NCBI GenBank assembly: GCA_963969495.1
Contig: OZ018338.1
Span: forward strand, 45,329,206-45,393,205
Source of the DNA: Ceratothoa steindachneri
Lineage: Eukaryota > Arthropoda > Malacostraca > Isopoda > Cymothoidae
Reading direction: 5' to 3'
DNA: 64,000 nt
The first letter of the stretch is position 1; each line of letters begins with the position of its first letter. The position numbers and the translations under genes were made by a program. Positions 1 to 12,760 of this stretch are shown piece by piece. Below the pieces are notes generated by a model. That model was not told where the DNA came from. It made no database searches and saw only the letters and a program-made list of their open reading frames with translations.

Positions 1-1950
1 ACTAAGAGACTCATCACTCAGTACAACAATCACTATACTAGAGGCCCACAACAACACAACATCACCAACCTACGTGCCTGCATCCTACAACTAGATAGGA
101 ACCGAGAGTGGCGAGAGGTCGTCCGCATCGCGGAAGACACTAGTTGCACTGACCCCTCCTTCTTCTGGCGGCGTGTAAAAAGGATGATAGGGATCGATCC
201 ACCCAAACCCGTCACCCTTCAAGTAAATAACCAAACACTCTCAGACTCTAACGTCATCCTGGACGTATTTAGGTCCCACTTGGACACAGTATACACACAC
301 ACAAGCCACCCAAACCACACGCGCAAGATCACTTCCAGGAAGTCCAGGAGTGGTGTCGGGCTCACGCTCACGAGCTAAGGCCCGCCCCTCTGATATGAAT
401 GGAGCTGCTCAACAACACATCTACACTGACCACTTCTATCACCGTCGAGGAAATAAAACACTACATTTAAACAACACGAAAATGCGCAACCGGTCCCTTT
501 GGCCTACCAGCGCATTAATACACAACCTTCCCGCAAGTATATACCCTACACTTACACACCTATTCAATGCCTCACTAGCCTTAAACCACTTCCCCAAAAT
601 ATTAAAAGTCCCTCACATCATACTTCTACACAAAACGAACAAAGACCCCCAAACACCCAAACAATTACAGGTCTATTGCTCTATTAGAGCACCTAGGCAA
701 AATACTCAAACGTATGATCAACTGCTGCCTACTGGACTACCTGGAAGAGGAGGACTGGTTCTTCGCTACCAATATAGGTTCAGGAGGAGCCGGTTCACTC
801 AGGCGGCTGTGACTATCGTTCACGACATAATATAAAAAACACGTCAGGCACGACAAAAGACACTTTCCATCAGCAAGGGAGTGGAGGAGCCTTTGGATAA
901 GGTGTGGCACGAGGGACCCCGTTGGAACCTCGCCAACAATACGGAGTTACCTCTCTGCGCCAGAAGGCTCCACTTGCACTACCTCACTGAACGGAGATGC
1001 CACATAAAATACAACAAGACTCTATCACAACCTTTCACACCACGCTTAGCCGTTCCCCAAGGAAGCGTAATGGCAACCACACTTTACATCTTTTACACAA
1101 ATGACACCCCATGCCCACCTGAAAATTGCCGTCACACCTACACAGTGTCCTACGCTGATGACGAGATCATTCTCGTCAGCAGCCGCGGACCAGAGGAGAT
1201 CGCGCACCACGCACAAATAATACTATACGAGAAGACGAAGAGTACGAGGATAAATGGCTGATTGCCACAAATTTTGAGAAGAAACAGATGACACTCTTTG
1301 GCGGAAGACATTACTACATGCATAACCTACAATTTTCTCACACACACCAGGCAGGAAATACCTAAACACAACAAGGCTAGACTACACACAATAGACAAAA
1401 ATCCTTGGGGTAACTTTAGACAAGTCTCTTAAGTTCAATATACACGCACAAACAAAATGCTGCGCAGGTTCTATCCTGCGGGCAAGAAACTACAGTTACA
1501 CGTATATAAAACACTCGTCCGACCTCTTCTCACGTACGCCGACTGTCACTCCTAACCTCGAGTGTCAGGTGGCAAAACTCTGCTCTGAAGCGCGCTTGCC
1601 GCTCTCCCATGTATGCGAGAATGTCCTCAATACTCGATAACAAGACATTTGCACCTCTCAACACATACGCCCTCAATAGACTAACAAAACAACTCGGAAA
1701 ACTCGCCAGAGATCCCATATACTCCACATACACGCAAGACAGTATGTTACGATGGCACTGCGCTACCCCGCAGCCCATAACTACCCGCAACCAATACCCT
1801 TCTACAAATAAGTTAAGAGCATCATGAATAACGTGTTTCCGACTATGCAGACACGATCTTCTTCCCGACCACCTCCCAACCGTTGTCCAGTCATGAACAC
1901 CATACGACACACCCAACTACACCACGCATCGGTGTCTGACCATCGACCTA
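1..1950 (+). pseudogene. Non-LTR retrotransposon (LINE) reverse transcriptase remnant
   Basis: Fragments in shifting frames follow the order of a LINE ORF2. There is a pre-RT segment (DPSFFWRRVKRM near 155-187), a palm segment near 475-690, then the RT core at about 880-1260 with VPQGSV (near 1052) and an intact SYADDEII box (YADD at 1151-1162). A thumb-like segment (KTLVRPLLTYA, about 1507-1540) and a C-terminal part to about 1950 follow. The window begins inside the element, so its endonuclease and ORF1 are not visible. Several frameshifts and stops make it dead. By wording around the YADD box it belongs to the Jockey/CR1 group of non-LTR elements; I cannot fix the clade by eye. Its 3' end lies directly against an (AT)n array. 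Confidence 0.85.
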
Positions 1951-2044
1951 TCAACCCTTCCTTTCCGCTTTCAAGTTATTTCCGTACCCATTTCCTCTAC
2001 GACTACCTGATAACCTGTATTACACAGTGATCCCTCCCTGTTCT

Positions 2045-2047
<3 letters not shown>

Positions 2048-2116
<69 letters not shown>
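2048..2116. repeat. (AT)n microsatellite
   Basis: Uninterrupted AT dinucleotide array of about 69 bp that directly follows the 3' end of the LINE remnant. Confidence 0.99.
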
Positions 2117-2123
<7 letters not shown>

Positions 2124-4803
2124 ATATACATATCGATTCGATTCCATAATTCTCAGGAATATATTTTCATAAGCTTCACTACCCTTGAACTCTGTATTGA
2201 TTGTAGATTCGCCTTGTTTCTGCCTACCAACTAAGAGGCAGGGCAGATTATTTCTTTCTTTTTTTCCTTTCTTGGTAGCTTAATCAGCCTCTGACTATGG
2301 ATTAATTAAATATTTTCCCTTTGCCTGCCCTCCAATAAAAGTGAGGGAAAGTTTCTTCAGCTATAGTCTCTTTTAAATCTAAACACCCCCTCAATCTACA
2401 CCTAACAAGGTGCTTTTCACTCCCCTCCAGCGTCAGGAAAAAAAAGGAGACTTGATGCTATTGTCTCTCCCCCACTTTGATTTAGGGAACGAACATGCAG
2501 AAGAAGGGTTCCTTCATAACCTCTTTCTCTTTAACCTTGAACTTAAAATTATTCCCAGCAAAACTCATCAAAGTCTCCAAATAAGAAATACATTTTTGCT
2601 CTACCTTAGAGAATTTCCAAAAGCTGAGGACAAAAGACAGCTTTAAATTTTTAGTTTACAATATCGGATTTACCCAAGAATAACGACGCATATCACAGAG
2701 AATAACTCGATATTCTGTCGAAAGGTGGACCCCTTGATCCGAAAGCAGAGTTCAATAATAGTAACCATTGAGTCAAAATTAAGGAAGTTCTGAAGATTTC
2801 GAGGTAAATCCTTGTTCAAGCTCATTTGTCTAACCGTGGAAATGGACAGGAAATTCAAAGAAAAGCGGAATTCTCACTTTCAATATGAGAGTTTCGTCAA
2901 CGAGTATCGAATATAAGAAATACACCTACATAAAGATATGCTTGCTCTGTTATCAGCTGGAAGCCCAAACGACAAAATACTGCCACAAAACACGTTAAAA
3001 AATGCTTAAACTTTTGAAGACCCCCATCGCACGATAGATATAGATTGCTGAATAAGGAAAGATATCCTTTAGAAGAAAAAATATCCCCTAAACTCTTAGA
3101 ACAAGGAAAGAAAAATGAGACATACGGAAGCATGTCGATAGCTATGTTGAGAGAAATTAAAGAACCGAATAGGAACCTCAATATTTCTGATAATACTGGA
3201 CTATAGATACTAACATGAATTCTACATGTAGAGTCCTATTATATAGTACTTTTTGGTACTTTTGGTACTATCTTGATCACCCTCAACCAGCTACATAAGA
3301 AGAATAGACTCAAGGAATTGTAGTTCCCAGAAAATCTTCCTCCGTGGATAATTCTGGGAATCAACATACATAGTTAGATCCATTAATGGATTGTAAAAGA
3401 ATAAAAAAGAAACGGAAAGAGTGGATTCAAGAAAGTTATTGACAGTTGAATAAAACGAGCAAGCAAAATTGATGAAGAAAAGTAGGAATATGTAGCTGAA
3501 TTTAAGGGAGAGGATTTTGGATATGGTACCAAAACCGAAAACCTGTCCCATCTAGATACCATGTGCACCATTTGTCGAATTAATTATTTCATATTTGATA
3601 TGTGACAGTTAAATATTCTTCTCTAAAATTCAGCTAAATCCATGTCGATCACCTGAGTTACGATTAATCGGATAGTAAAGGGCCAGGTTTTAAGTGGCAG
3701 TTTGCTTGATATTAGTGATCGATGCACTTGTGCCGATTTATTAATTGGTCTAAGAATTAAATACCTGATGCTAATGGTGAGAAGTGGCCTAATCTAGAGG
3801 TGTGAAAGAGTGTGTAAATTTAAGATCGATTTCCTGCAATGATAAGTACTATTCTGGCTTCAAAGATTTGTTGTTTAAAGCCAAGGAATCGTGAACGAGC
3901 ACCAAACATACTTCACTCTCCATAATCGAATGGGACGCATTTGCGGTGGAGCAAACCGCTATATATAGGCTTGCTAGGATATTTTCTGGTTCTCAACGGG
4001 TTTTTTATCTCTTAAAAGTACAAGTTGATTTATGAAGAGTCTCGATCTCAGCTTAAAAAGTTCACGTTAAACCGATCGTGCCCCTTGTATTAGAGGAATC
4101 ACCTGCATTAGTTTGTCTGAGGTTAGACCCAATCATAGGAGAAAATACCTCTCAGAAAATAAAAAAAGAATAATAAGTAAATCAAGACTGGATCAAGATT
4201 ACATAAGTAATTTTGGCACTGATACCTCAACAATTAAAATTATATTTAGTAAAAGAAATATCGCGAGGAATGACCTCCAAGGAGGCATTCTTGTAGGCTA
4301 TTACCTGGACAAGTTCAAACTATGTAGCTAAACTAATCTTTAGCCCCAAACTAGGGAAAAATTTCACAGAGATTGGTAAGTGCTGATAAAATATTCTTGG
4401 GAAAGTAGTTAAGAAATTAATTTGTCTACTCCTCGTAGAGATATCTCGATGAAAATGCAATGCTAACTATGCCTTGCAGAAATTCGGGTCAGGCTAAAGA
4501 GAGGTTACAAAACAACGCTCACTCTAAAGAGAAAAAATCTTGTGAAAGCCAAGTAAGAAGGAATAGAGTTAGATTTAGTGGCGAGGGTCTGAAACATTTC
4601 TTTGTTAAGGTATAAAGAGTCGGAGCAAGAATAAATCCTAGGAGACTCAATTTGGGATAAAGATTTGTACGGTTTCCTAAGTAGTTTAATATATAACAGA
4701 ACAGCTTACATATATGTAGCTAAACAGTTGTCAGAGCCTTGGATTTACTATCCAAGGAAGAATCATGCAGGGTAACTATATCTCTAGTATATTATATTCT
4801 TTA
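2117..4803. other. AT-rich stretch with no recognisable gene
   Basis: Only short accidental reading frames are present (for example 2410-2646 and 4113-4331), with no motif or protein that I recognise. I see no RNA gene. Confidence 0.7.
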
Positions 4804-6186
4804 TGTACAGGGTGACCCAATAAAAATAAAACACAAATCTTGGAATAAAACTGTTAATTTTTCTTCTTTTCTTTTTCTTGGTATACAAGTCGACTTTGTA
4901 CATGAAATATTGAAACACTTTTCTTCCGTAACATGTCTTGGTCAACCAAGGAAAAGACATTTTGCGTGCAGGCCTATTTAGCCAACAAATCGTACACTAT
5001 AGTGCAAGCAAATTTTGGGAAAAAGTTTCGATGTCGTCATGCTCCATCAAAAATAAGAATTTTTGACTGGGTTCAAAATTTCAAAGAGTATGGGACTGTT
5101 CAAAATCTTTATTTAAAGGTATAAGAGACACTTTTCTGGCCGGGGGGTGGTTACTAGGATAGAAAGTAACATTGATGTTTTACGGGACTCAGTTGGGCGG
5201 AGCACAAAGAAATCACCTCGACGATACAGTTAAGAGATGGGATCTCTCGAGAGTCTTTGAGGCGTGTTCTTAAATCAGATCTTAATTTTTATCCTCACCA
5301 GATCCAAATAAAGAAAAAACTTACGGATGGGGCGATGGAAAAACGCGTAACCATGTGTAAATGGTTTTGTGACACAATCGAAGACAATGCAGATTTCTTG
5401 GATCATGTTTGGTTCCCTGACGAAACGCACTTTCTGCCTTTAGGACATGTAAACAGCAAAAATAATGTTTGTTGGGGTACAAAACACCGTAGGATTTGTT
5501 ACAGAGGCCGTTACACTTAACAAAGTGCAGAGCATTGTTAGCAATCTCTAAAAATGGCATCATCGGCCCATATTGGTTTGAAAACGAAAAGGAAAGACCT
5601 CAAACAGTCAATACGGAGCTCTATGTAGCAGTGCTAAGGAAGTTTGGGGCATCACTGGCACGACGCAGAGGGATATATCGAGATGAACAGTGGCTCCAGC
5701 AAGACGGGGCAACTCTCCACACATCAAATGACTCACTAGCTTGGCTGAGAGAGCGATTCCAGGAGAGACTGATCAGCAGGAAGTGTAAAGGTTAGTGGAC
5801 ACAATATTCACCGGACTTGAAGCCCCAGATTTTTATCTGTGGAATTATTCAAGGATAATAATTAACAGAACAACCCTCAAACGATTGGTGAACTTAAGGC
5901 AGCAATCACAGCAAAAAACAGGGAAATTTCCGGAGAGGAATGTGTTCGAGTAATTGCCAATTCTGCGCCACGTATGCAAGTTTTCTTCCCACGCCGCACA
6001 GCCCATTTGGAGCATATTTTGGAAAGGACATGACTTTTATGCAAAGCAACCTGGATAACTGAAATTGTGGAGAATTATCGCACACAGACTGATATTTAAG
6101 TCCAGCAAATTTCTTGAAATTTGCTGGAGCTTTGTAGGATTTAATAAATATTTTATAGGTTCTGTTTTGGGTGGGCAACAGGTACA
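4804..6186 (+). mobile_element. mariner/IS630-type DNA transposon (about 1.38 kb) with TA target duplications
   Basis: The left end TGTACAGGGTGACCCAA (4804 on) is mirrored imperfectly by the right end, whose reverse complement reads TGTACCTGTTGCCCAC (ending at 6186). Both ends are flanked by TA (4802-4803 and 6187-6188), the target duplication expected for this superfamily. The length fits a one-gene mariner-like element. The interior carries a decayed transposase of the type whose N-terminus is the DUF4817 helix-turn-helix domain, common in arthropod genomes. The termini are imperfect and the gene is broken, so it is an immobile relic. Confidence 0.85.
4933..5860 (+). pseudogene. mariner-like transposase, DUF4817-type N-terminus, frameshifted
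   Basis: The product would bind the element's ends and catalyse cut-and-paste transposition. An ATG at 4933 opens with MSWSTKEKTFCVQAYLANKS, the DUF4817 DNA-binding domain, followed by KIRIFDWVQNFKEYGTVQNL. After a frameshift region the DDE core continues at 5257-5520: KKLTDGAMEKRVTMCKWF, then VWFPDETHF with the first catalytic Asp (5419-5421). A further frame carries LQQDGATLHTS with the second Asp (5703-5705), and SPDLKP near 5811 marks the third acidic position. At least three frameshifts and several stops separate these blocks. Confidence 0.85.
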
Positions 6187-6188
6187 TA

Positions 6189-8240
6189 TATTAATTACAT
6201 AACGGAACCTAGTTCACCGCACTCTTTTGACATCCAGTTCGCTGGTGTCGTAACCCAAATTATAGCTTGGCCATCATGCTCGGTAAAAATGGCAGCAAGA
6301 CTCACATCAATAGAATTTACTAACATCAACTAATATGAAAAGAGATGGAAAATAAGAAACAACCTCCCAAAATTACATCTAATGCCAGTCTATGAGTGAA
6401 GAAAAGTAAGAATTAACCTGGGAGGCAAAATTCTGTATTATACATCAAACTTCCATATTCTCGGCCGCCAGTTTTCCTTTTGAGCTTGTTCAAATCAATA
6501 GAAGTCAGGAATCAACGCCGGAAAAGTTGAATAGATTCTACAATTTATCAATCAGAAAAAAAGGATATTGGATAAGAGTCTGGCAGGCTGGTAGTTTTTT
6601 ACCCGGTAATTCGTATGCATATAGCCAGGAGGCACGTTTGATCAAAGTACAAAATTATCAAAACAGAACTACAGGAATTAGATCACAAGGCACTCATATT
6701 ATCACTAAATATTTTCCTCCCCTTAATATTGCACTTTTCTTCTACAACTATCACATTTCTCACTTTAAACATCATTTATCCTTTACTTCAGTATTGTAAT
6801 TCTCGCTAAAAGGCACTTTTGTTTACGTCCGAAAGCATAAAAAAATAAAAATATCTTTAGTTCAATTAGGACTCATATCTCATTATCACTATTATGATTC
6901 CTGAGCTACCAGTATTATACTTCAAATTATTCAGTATTTATTTAGAATAGCCATTTTAAGAAAGGAAGAAACAACAATGACTGACAAAGATAGTGAGGAA
7001 TTCTTACTATTACTTGGTGCTCGGTAATTATGGTTTTCAATAGTTTGCAAGTCTTGTATAATGGATGGATTTATACTGAAGTATGAATAGAAAAACCCCT
7101 TTATATAATTTCTAAAATATATTTCACCACACCCAAAAAAGCTAATGAACCACTTCAAACCTATTATATAGTTTGTGTTATTGAATGTTTGAGGAAAAAT
7201 ATTGGTTCATCTTTCTGTTTCAGAGAAAGAATTGATAAATCCATACTAAAGCTGAAAAGAAGATGATCAATGAAATAGTAAGTATATAATAAGAAAACAG
7301 TAAAAAGGAATATTTACTTAATCGAAAGATGCAGCTCTCTCACTGGTTACATCTATAATTTTAATATCTATACAAGAAAAGAGCTGAATAAAAAAACAAT
7401 CAGCTCGGAATGAGCAAGATGTGAATAAATTTTACAGGCGCATGCGTGCATATGTAGTAATTTTTTTATCGACATTTTACTGCTGTAAAAAATCTAAAAA
7501 CTATAGACATCCATGCTATCTGGAGATTCATGAAGAGCAGATGTGATGTTCTAGTTATCTAAACTTAGAAGAATGTCAGTTTTCTCTCAATAACTTTCAC
7601 ATTTTAGCTATAAAGCGGGAGGATACAAAGTAAGTATATCTGCTGCGCAACCTTCAAATTCATTTGGTACTTCAAGAAAAAGAACAATTTGAATGAAAAT
7701 GTAAGTATCGCCTTGAATCGCTTACATTTTACAGCTATTTTATGGGAGGTGTAAACAGAAGTAATGAACCTGTTTTAAAGTATTATTTAAAAATAAATCC
7801 GTGCAAGTGTTTGAAAAGATATTTTACAGAATTGAATACAGCATAATTTAAGACACTTGTGCGATCTACGATGAATTGAGGAGAAGAAATATACAATATT
7901 TGCGTTTCTTCTATACAATGTAAAGAAATTATAAATTCTCGAAGAAAAGTCAGGAGAGAACATAAAAGAAGAACAGAAACAGCACTTGCATATCAGAAAA
8001 TTGTCAGCGCCTTTCTATTGATGGAAACTTAAGAAGAATTTATTGCATGTGCTCAAAAACAATAAATCATATAAGTATTAAGATACTATGCAATTGATAT
8101 GAAATGTCAATTTTCATCAAATGTTTCGCTGCTTCTCATCTGGTAACCAATTACTAGTTGTTCTAGCATAAGTGAATCCAAAACAAAAATACAATATAAG
8201 TAATATGTTCCCGTTGCTAAAATGATTTAAATATATATTA
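6189..8240. other. AT-rich stretch, nothing recognised
   Basis: Very AT-rich sequence with only short chance reading frames and no recognised domain, RNA or repeat structure. Confidence 0.7.
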
Positions 8241-8802
8241 TATATTGCGGGGGAATAAATATCACGAGGACAAACAGACGCTAGTTTGTTTATACAGCGT
8301 CAACCGTTACGCTCCACATGGGCCAAGACTTTACCCCCCCCCCTCCTCCTTTTCCCCGCTGCCCCAAAGAACCTTCGCGCATCGTTCGCAAAGAAGGATT
8401 TCAGTGAGCAGATTTCGTAGTCCGTTAATATAAACAGACGAGGGTGTGATAGCCTTTAGAATAAAAATCTATAAACAGGCTCACTGTCCTCTCCGATTGT
8501 TTATTTCTATTTTCGCCAAATGGACGAAATTTCACCTGCTCCGTACATACACCAGAAGGGCCGAAGTGTCACAAGATTGAAAATTTATGCCCTAGGAGAG
8601 AGGCTTAACTGTGGGCCCTCGTCTCCCCTCCGCTCTACCCAGGGAATAATCAACGTATATATAGTTCGATCTTGAGATATGAAAAGAGAATCCACTTAGC
8701 AATCGAGAGAAGAAGACGAGTCCCTGAGTCAAACAGGGAATCATAAAGATAGCTAGAACCAAGCGGGATTTTTATTCCCAAGGCCGTTCCTTTGGTCGCT
8801 TA
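8241..8802 (-). other. Less AT-rich segment next to the inverted repeat, possibly LTR-like
   Basis: Composition changes here, with a C-run and CCTCC-rich tract at 8330-8360. On the minus strand, continuing out of the 400-bp repeat arm, there is a TATA-like string near 8660 and an AATAAA-like string further on. That order would suit a solo LTR read on the minus strand, but I see no matching second LTR, target duplication or primer-binding site. The function is unassigned. Confidence 0.25.
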
Positions 8803-9204
8803 GAAGAGTACACCAGTGGTATCGAGAATCACTCTCCTACCATTCTCGTCTAAAGAAATCCCCTATCTCAGTTTTCTGAATAAAAATAGAGATACCCCTC
8901 ACCATTGAGGAATACCAATGTGAATTCCCATTCTAGAGAAAGATTCACCTCTTGGTCAAGTTTCATCATCGAAAAGCCCGAATTTATGACACAGGGATCG
9001 AAATAACTTCTGTTCATCCAAGATCCCCTTACCAACATCTTTAAGTCAAGAAGTCTCGTCGCACGCCTCCATCCCCCCACCCCAAAACATGCTTTAGCTG
9101 TTCTTCCCGAATAGACTCAGTACGCGTCTTTTTCACGCAGTGAGAAGCATTAGCTGTTTTGTCAGCCAACCTCACGGCCAAGAGGAAAGCTCAAGTCCAA
9201 CACG
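8803..9204 (-). repeat. Inverted repeat arm 1 (about 402 bp, 98% identical to 11063-11465)
   Basis: Reading the minus strand from 9204, the sequence matches 11063-11465 on the plus strand with about 8 differences in 402 bp. Both copies keep the same 70-codon open frame (MGGWRRATRLLDLKM...), here 8868-9080 minus, with one residue changed. I do not recognise that peptide and do not claim it is expressed. The very high identity contrasts with the heavy decay of the neighbouring elements. Confidence 0.95.
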
Positions 9205-9629
9205 CCTCTGGTCATCTCATCGAGGAGGTTGTCGTTCAAGGTCACCCAACTCCCGACTCCCTCTTAGTTAAAGGTAAAAAGGAATCCAAAACTTAATGTT
9301 TGTTAGTTAACATTTTGTGCGAAAGTGACTTTTACTTCAACCATCGCGTATTACTCATTTGTAGTATTAATTTTTATTATATCCTCTTATTATATATAGC
9401 ATTAGTATATATAAAGATTTAATATTTAATTTTTCTTATGTAATTAAAAGTTATTTTTGTGCGAGTTGTTTAATTAGATCCTCGCAAGCTGCAAATGGCA
9501 ATTAACATATAAAATTACGAATCATCCCTGGTTAAACAATCAAAATAAATTAAAGCACTCTTAGAGAAAAGTGGAACGGATTTACTCATGTAAAAAATCA
9601 GACGTACATACGTACTCGACCGTATACCA

Positions 9630-9683
<54 letters not shown>

Positions 9684-11062
9684 TGTTCTTCTAATGTCCC
9701 TTTTTCTTACCTCTAAAAACCTCCTATTTCTTGTCTCATTGTTCATTTGCGTTCAATTTCTCTATCTCTTGTACTATATATATATATATAATATAATATT
9801 TAAACAGTTATTTACCATAGTCATCTGAAACTGACAGTACTGTAAGCAAAGCCACCATTAATCAAACGCTATGCATTCCCAATGGGAGATTCTTGATTTA
9901 ATTTATCTCTTGAAGCAGAAACATGAATGTTATTTTTCTTCCACTATGTTGAGAGTCTTTGCGTTATGTAATATATTTAGAATAATTTACGAAATTAAAT
10001 TTATTGAATTATTTTATCCTATCTGGCTTATGATAAATTTAATTATTAACCTTTATATTTTTAATTTAGTTTTTAGGCTTTTAGTAACTAATTTTCAATA
10101 TTTAATTCTGCGAGTTTTCCCATGTGCATTTATTTTGGGGAGTCAACTACTACAAGTGACTTAAGGAGTTACGAGTTGTAAGAAAGGAAAATTATATTCC
10201 TTTTTTCGATTGTTTTTATTTGTATTAAGTATAAAGCGACTACTTATTTTTAGAAAGGTTCTTGACCAAGTGCATTTATTGTTTTAGTGTCATTTAGAGG
10301 TTGTAGTAAAAAAATATCAATTTCTTATTTATCTCCGATTCAAACTTAAAATAATAATTAACTTTCTATAAATATATGCTTTTGTTATCATATTTTATAT
10401 AATATAAATTGTGAAATAATACTTAGGGTAAGGTTAAAAGGAGAATTTTTAATTATCCTCGGTCTGACAATTTCCGCCATGGTTAGTCCAACTGACGAAA
10501 ACGGCAGCTGTCCTACTAGAACCGAAGTAGGCACATTACCAACGTCAATTCGACTATGGCTAGCTTAGCGGACTAACTACGATTACTGTATAACAATTGT
10601 AGATAGATACCAAAGTTAACGAGCTAAAGAATCCCTTAGTAGTTGAGCCGTAGCAATTTCACGCAAACAACAACACGAAATAATATAGGTGACATTTTGA
10701 GGTGGTGAGAAAGTGGGCCTACCAACGTCTCTTCGCAGCCCGTATTTGCCATTCACAATTTCCTTTTCTTATTCATCAGGCAATCCGTTTTAACGAAGAT
10801 TCCCATTAACGCTTTGAAAATTGATCACATGAGCATCAAGCTTCCCTCTTCTGGTCAAATGATACTATCATCTGCTTTTTCAAGTGTAATATCAGTTCAA
10901 GTAGGGGAAGTTTTCTAAGAGCAGAACGAAGTATGATTGCACCTTATCCTTTCTACCTGCGAATATCATTTTTTAGGCCTGCGACTTCATTACTTCTAAT
11001 ATGGCAAGTGAAGACTCTTAAAAGGATCTAAAGACAACATTTCTCTGACCTACCGCTATCCC
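9205..11062. other. Spacer between the two inverted-repeat arms; no recognised gene
   Basis: Mostly AT-rich DNA with an (AT)n array at 9632-9681 and a short one near 9774-9790. The part from about 10440 to 11060 is less AT-rich and might be decayed gypsy 5' sequence, but I could not identify a domain. Confidence 0.6.
9632..9681. repeat. (AT)n microsatellite
   Basis: About 50 bp of AT dinucleotides, flanked by CACGAT on the left and ATCGTG on the right, so the whole block is palindromic. Confidence 0.98.
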
Positions 11063-11465
11063 CGTGTTGGACTTGAGCTTTCCTCTTGGCCGTGAGGTTG
11101 GCTGACAAAACAGCTAATGCTTCTCACTGCGTGAAAGAGACGCGTACTGAGTCTATTCGGGAAGAACAGCTGATGCATGTTTTGAGGTGGGGGGATGGAG
11201 GCGTGCGACGAGACTTCTTGACTTAAAGATGTTGGTAAGGGGATCTTGGATGAACAGAAGTTATTCCGATCCCTGTGTCATAAATTCGGGCTTCTCGATG
11301 ATGAAACTTGACCAAGAGGTGAATCTTTCTCTAGAATGGGAATTCACATTGGTATTCCTCAATGGTGAGGGATATCTCTATTTTTATTCAGAAAACTGAG
11401 ATAGGGGATTTCTTTAGACGAGAATGGTAGGAGAGTGATTCTCGATACCACTGGTGAACTCTTCA
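11063..11465 (+). repeat. Inverted repeat arm 2 (about 403 bp)
   Basis: Plus-strand partner of 8803-9204, with the 70-codon open frame at 11187-11399. It starts CGTGTTGGACTTGAGC and the match ends at ACTCTTC just before gypsy pol remnants begin. It could be part of a gypsy LTR or leader, since it is directly upstream of pol and in the same orientation. No LTR partner is visible downstream of the integrase remnant. Confidence 0.95.
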
Positions 11466-11603
11466 AATGGAGAACTTGGACACCGTAAGCCTACACAAAT
11501 GGCCTCGTCTATGCAAAGTATTTTTGGTAAGCGTGCATCAACATTAGTTTAGAATATTTTCAAACAGATTATCATTCTTCGAACGCGAATATCATCCAGG
11601 AAA

Positions 11604-12607
11604 GGTATCCTTATTCTAACGTTCTGAACTTCACTTTCATTCTGAAAGGCAAATCTATATTAAGGAAGGTCGTTGTAGTTAATGCATACAATTACATTCC
11701 TTTTGAGCCTTTAGACATTCCTAAGAATGCAGTCTGCACCCTATTTGGATTGTTCAAATTCGTAAAAATGGTATTCGGATTAAAGAATGCATCACAATAC
11801 TTTCAGAGGTTTATTGACGAAGTCACCAAGGACTTGAACTTTGTTTATGCCTAAATCAACAACTTGTTCGAGCCCATGTCAACTAAAGTTAAACATAAAC
11901 AAGATCTTTCCGTCTTTTTGCAATGCTTAAAACATTTCTGTTTTTGCTCAGTTTAGCATAGGGCTTCTTGTTCATGTTATATCGCAAGACGGTGCTACAG
12001 CTCTTAAAGAAAAGTGTGATGTGATATCATATTATCATGTGCGAAATAATCAACGTGAGATACGTCGATATCTCAGCATAGTGAATTATGATCCTCTATG
12101 TCCTGTATTCATGCTCTGTTTACGCGTTGAATTCACATGGACATAAATAAATAAGCTGCAATGCTCTGAAGATAGATGTTGACACTCATACTGATTTAAA
12201 CTTAACCGTGGATGCCCACCGCATTTTATTCATAGAAGCTTCAACATGCCCGAACTCGTTACAGTGCTTTGGGATGTGAACATTTTGCCATTTATCGAAA
12301 CATAGTGGGTGTTTAAACCCACTACGAAAGATCGGTCACTGTCTTTAATTAAAAGAGCTGTATCTTGATTTTATATCTCGATTTACCACTGAAATCCGTC
12401 ACATTAAAGGTGCTATGAACACCCCAACGGATGCACTTTCAACAATTGAGATGAATTCAGTTAATCTCGACCCTGCACCATGGAATGCAATTGCCCAGGA
12501 TCAGTCAAGAATGAAGAGCTACAAGATCTAGCGAAAGAAAGAGGATTCCACTCACTCACTATCCCTTAAGAAGGTGAGCATACATGGATTCACAGTGTAA
12601 CAAAATT
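11604..12607 (+). pseudogene. pol: Ty3/gypsy reverse transcriptase and RNase H, inactivated
   Basis: The frame beginning RYPYSNVLNFTF near 11604 continues through IPKNAVCTLFGLFKF and MVFGLKNASQYFQRFIDEV, the diagnostic gypsy RT fingers and palm. The catalytic box that should read like YIDD is a stop followed by INN (11852-11863), so both catalytic aspartates are lost. Downstream in other frames are an RT-connection piece (near 12020-12110), an RNase H remnant, and FTTEIRHIKGAMNTPTDALS near 12385-12440, the conserved RNase H end. The reading frame runs into the nested insertion at HSVTKF (12590-12607). Confidence 0.88.
12598..12607. repeat. Left copy of a 10-bp direct repeat at the nested insertion
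   Basis: taacaaaatt is identical to 19961-19970. It is the candidate target-site duplication of the 7.4-kb insertion into gypsy pol. The codons on both sides give TKF in the same frame. Confidence 0.7.
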
Positions 12608-12624
12608 TAATTTTTGTCTTGTCC

Positions 12625-12760
12625 TTGGGTTAAAGGTGTTATTTCCCAATTGTTGTGGCTCTATTAAATAAAAAATTCAAATTTAATCCCCAAACTTTGC
12701 TTTTGTGGCTGTGACATGGAATTTTTATATTGGCCCATTTATGTGAAATAACATTATTTT
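12625..12760 (+). repeat. Left terminal inverted repeat of transposon copy A
   Basis: It pairs with about 19845-19960 on the opposite strand. Shared blocks in order are TGTTATTT (12638 on), the 17-mer CAAACTTTGCTTTTGTG (12691-12707) and CATTTATNTGAAAT (near 12740). Spacing between the first two blocks is 54 and 56 bp in the two arms. A 17-bp stretch between the direct repeat and the aligned TIR edge exists only on this side. Confidence 0.75.

Noticed and set aside
2410..2646. Open frame of 78 codons
   Set aside because: No recognisable motif, AT-rich context, no start or splice evidence.
4113..4331. Open frame of 72 codons
   Set aside because: Lys/Ile/Asn-rich chance frame in AT-rich DNA.
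8245..8433. Open frame of 62 codons in the C-rich segment
   Set aside because: Low-complexity Pro/Ser/Arg composition, no homology recognised.
8803..11465. Interpretation of the 98% inverted repeat as the TIRs of one transposon spanning 8.8-11.5 kb
   Set aside because: The 1.86-kb interior has no transposase, the outer edges show no target duplication, and arm 2 abuts gypsy pol. Kept only as an inverted repeat.
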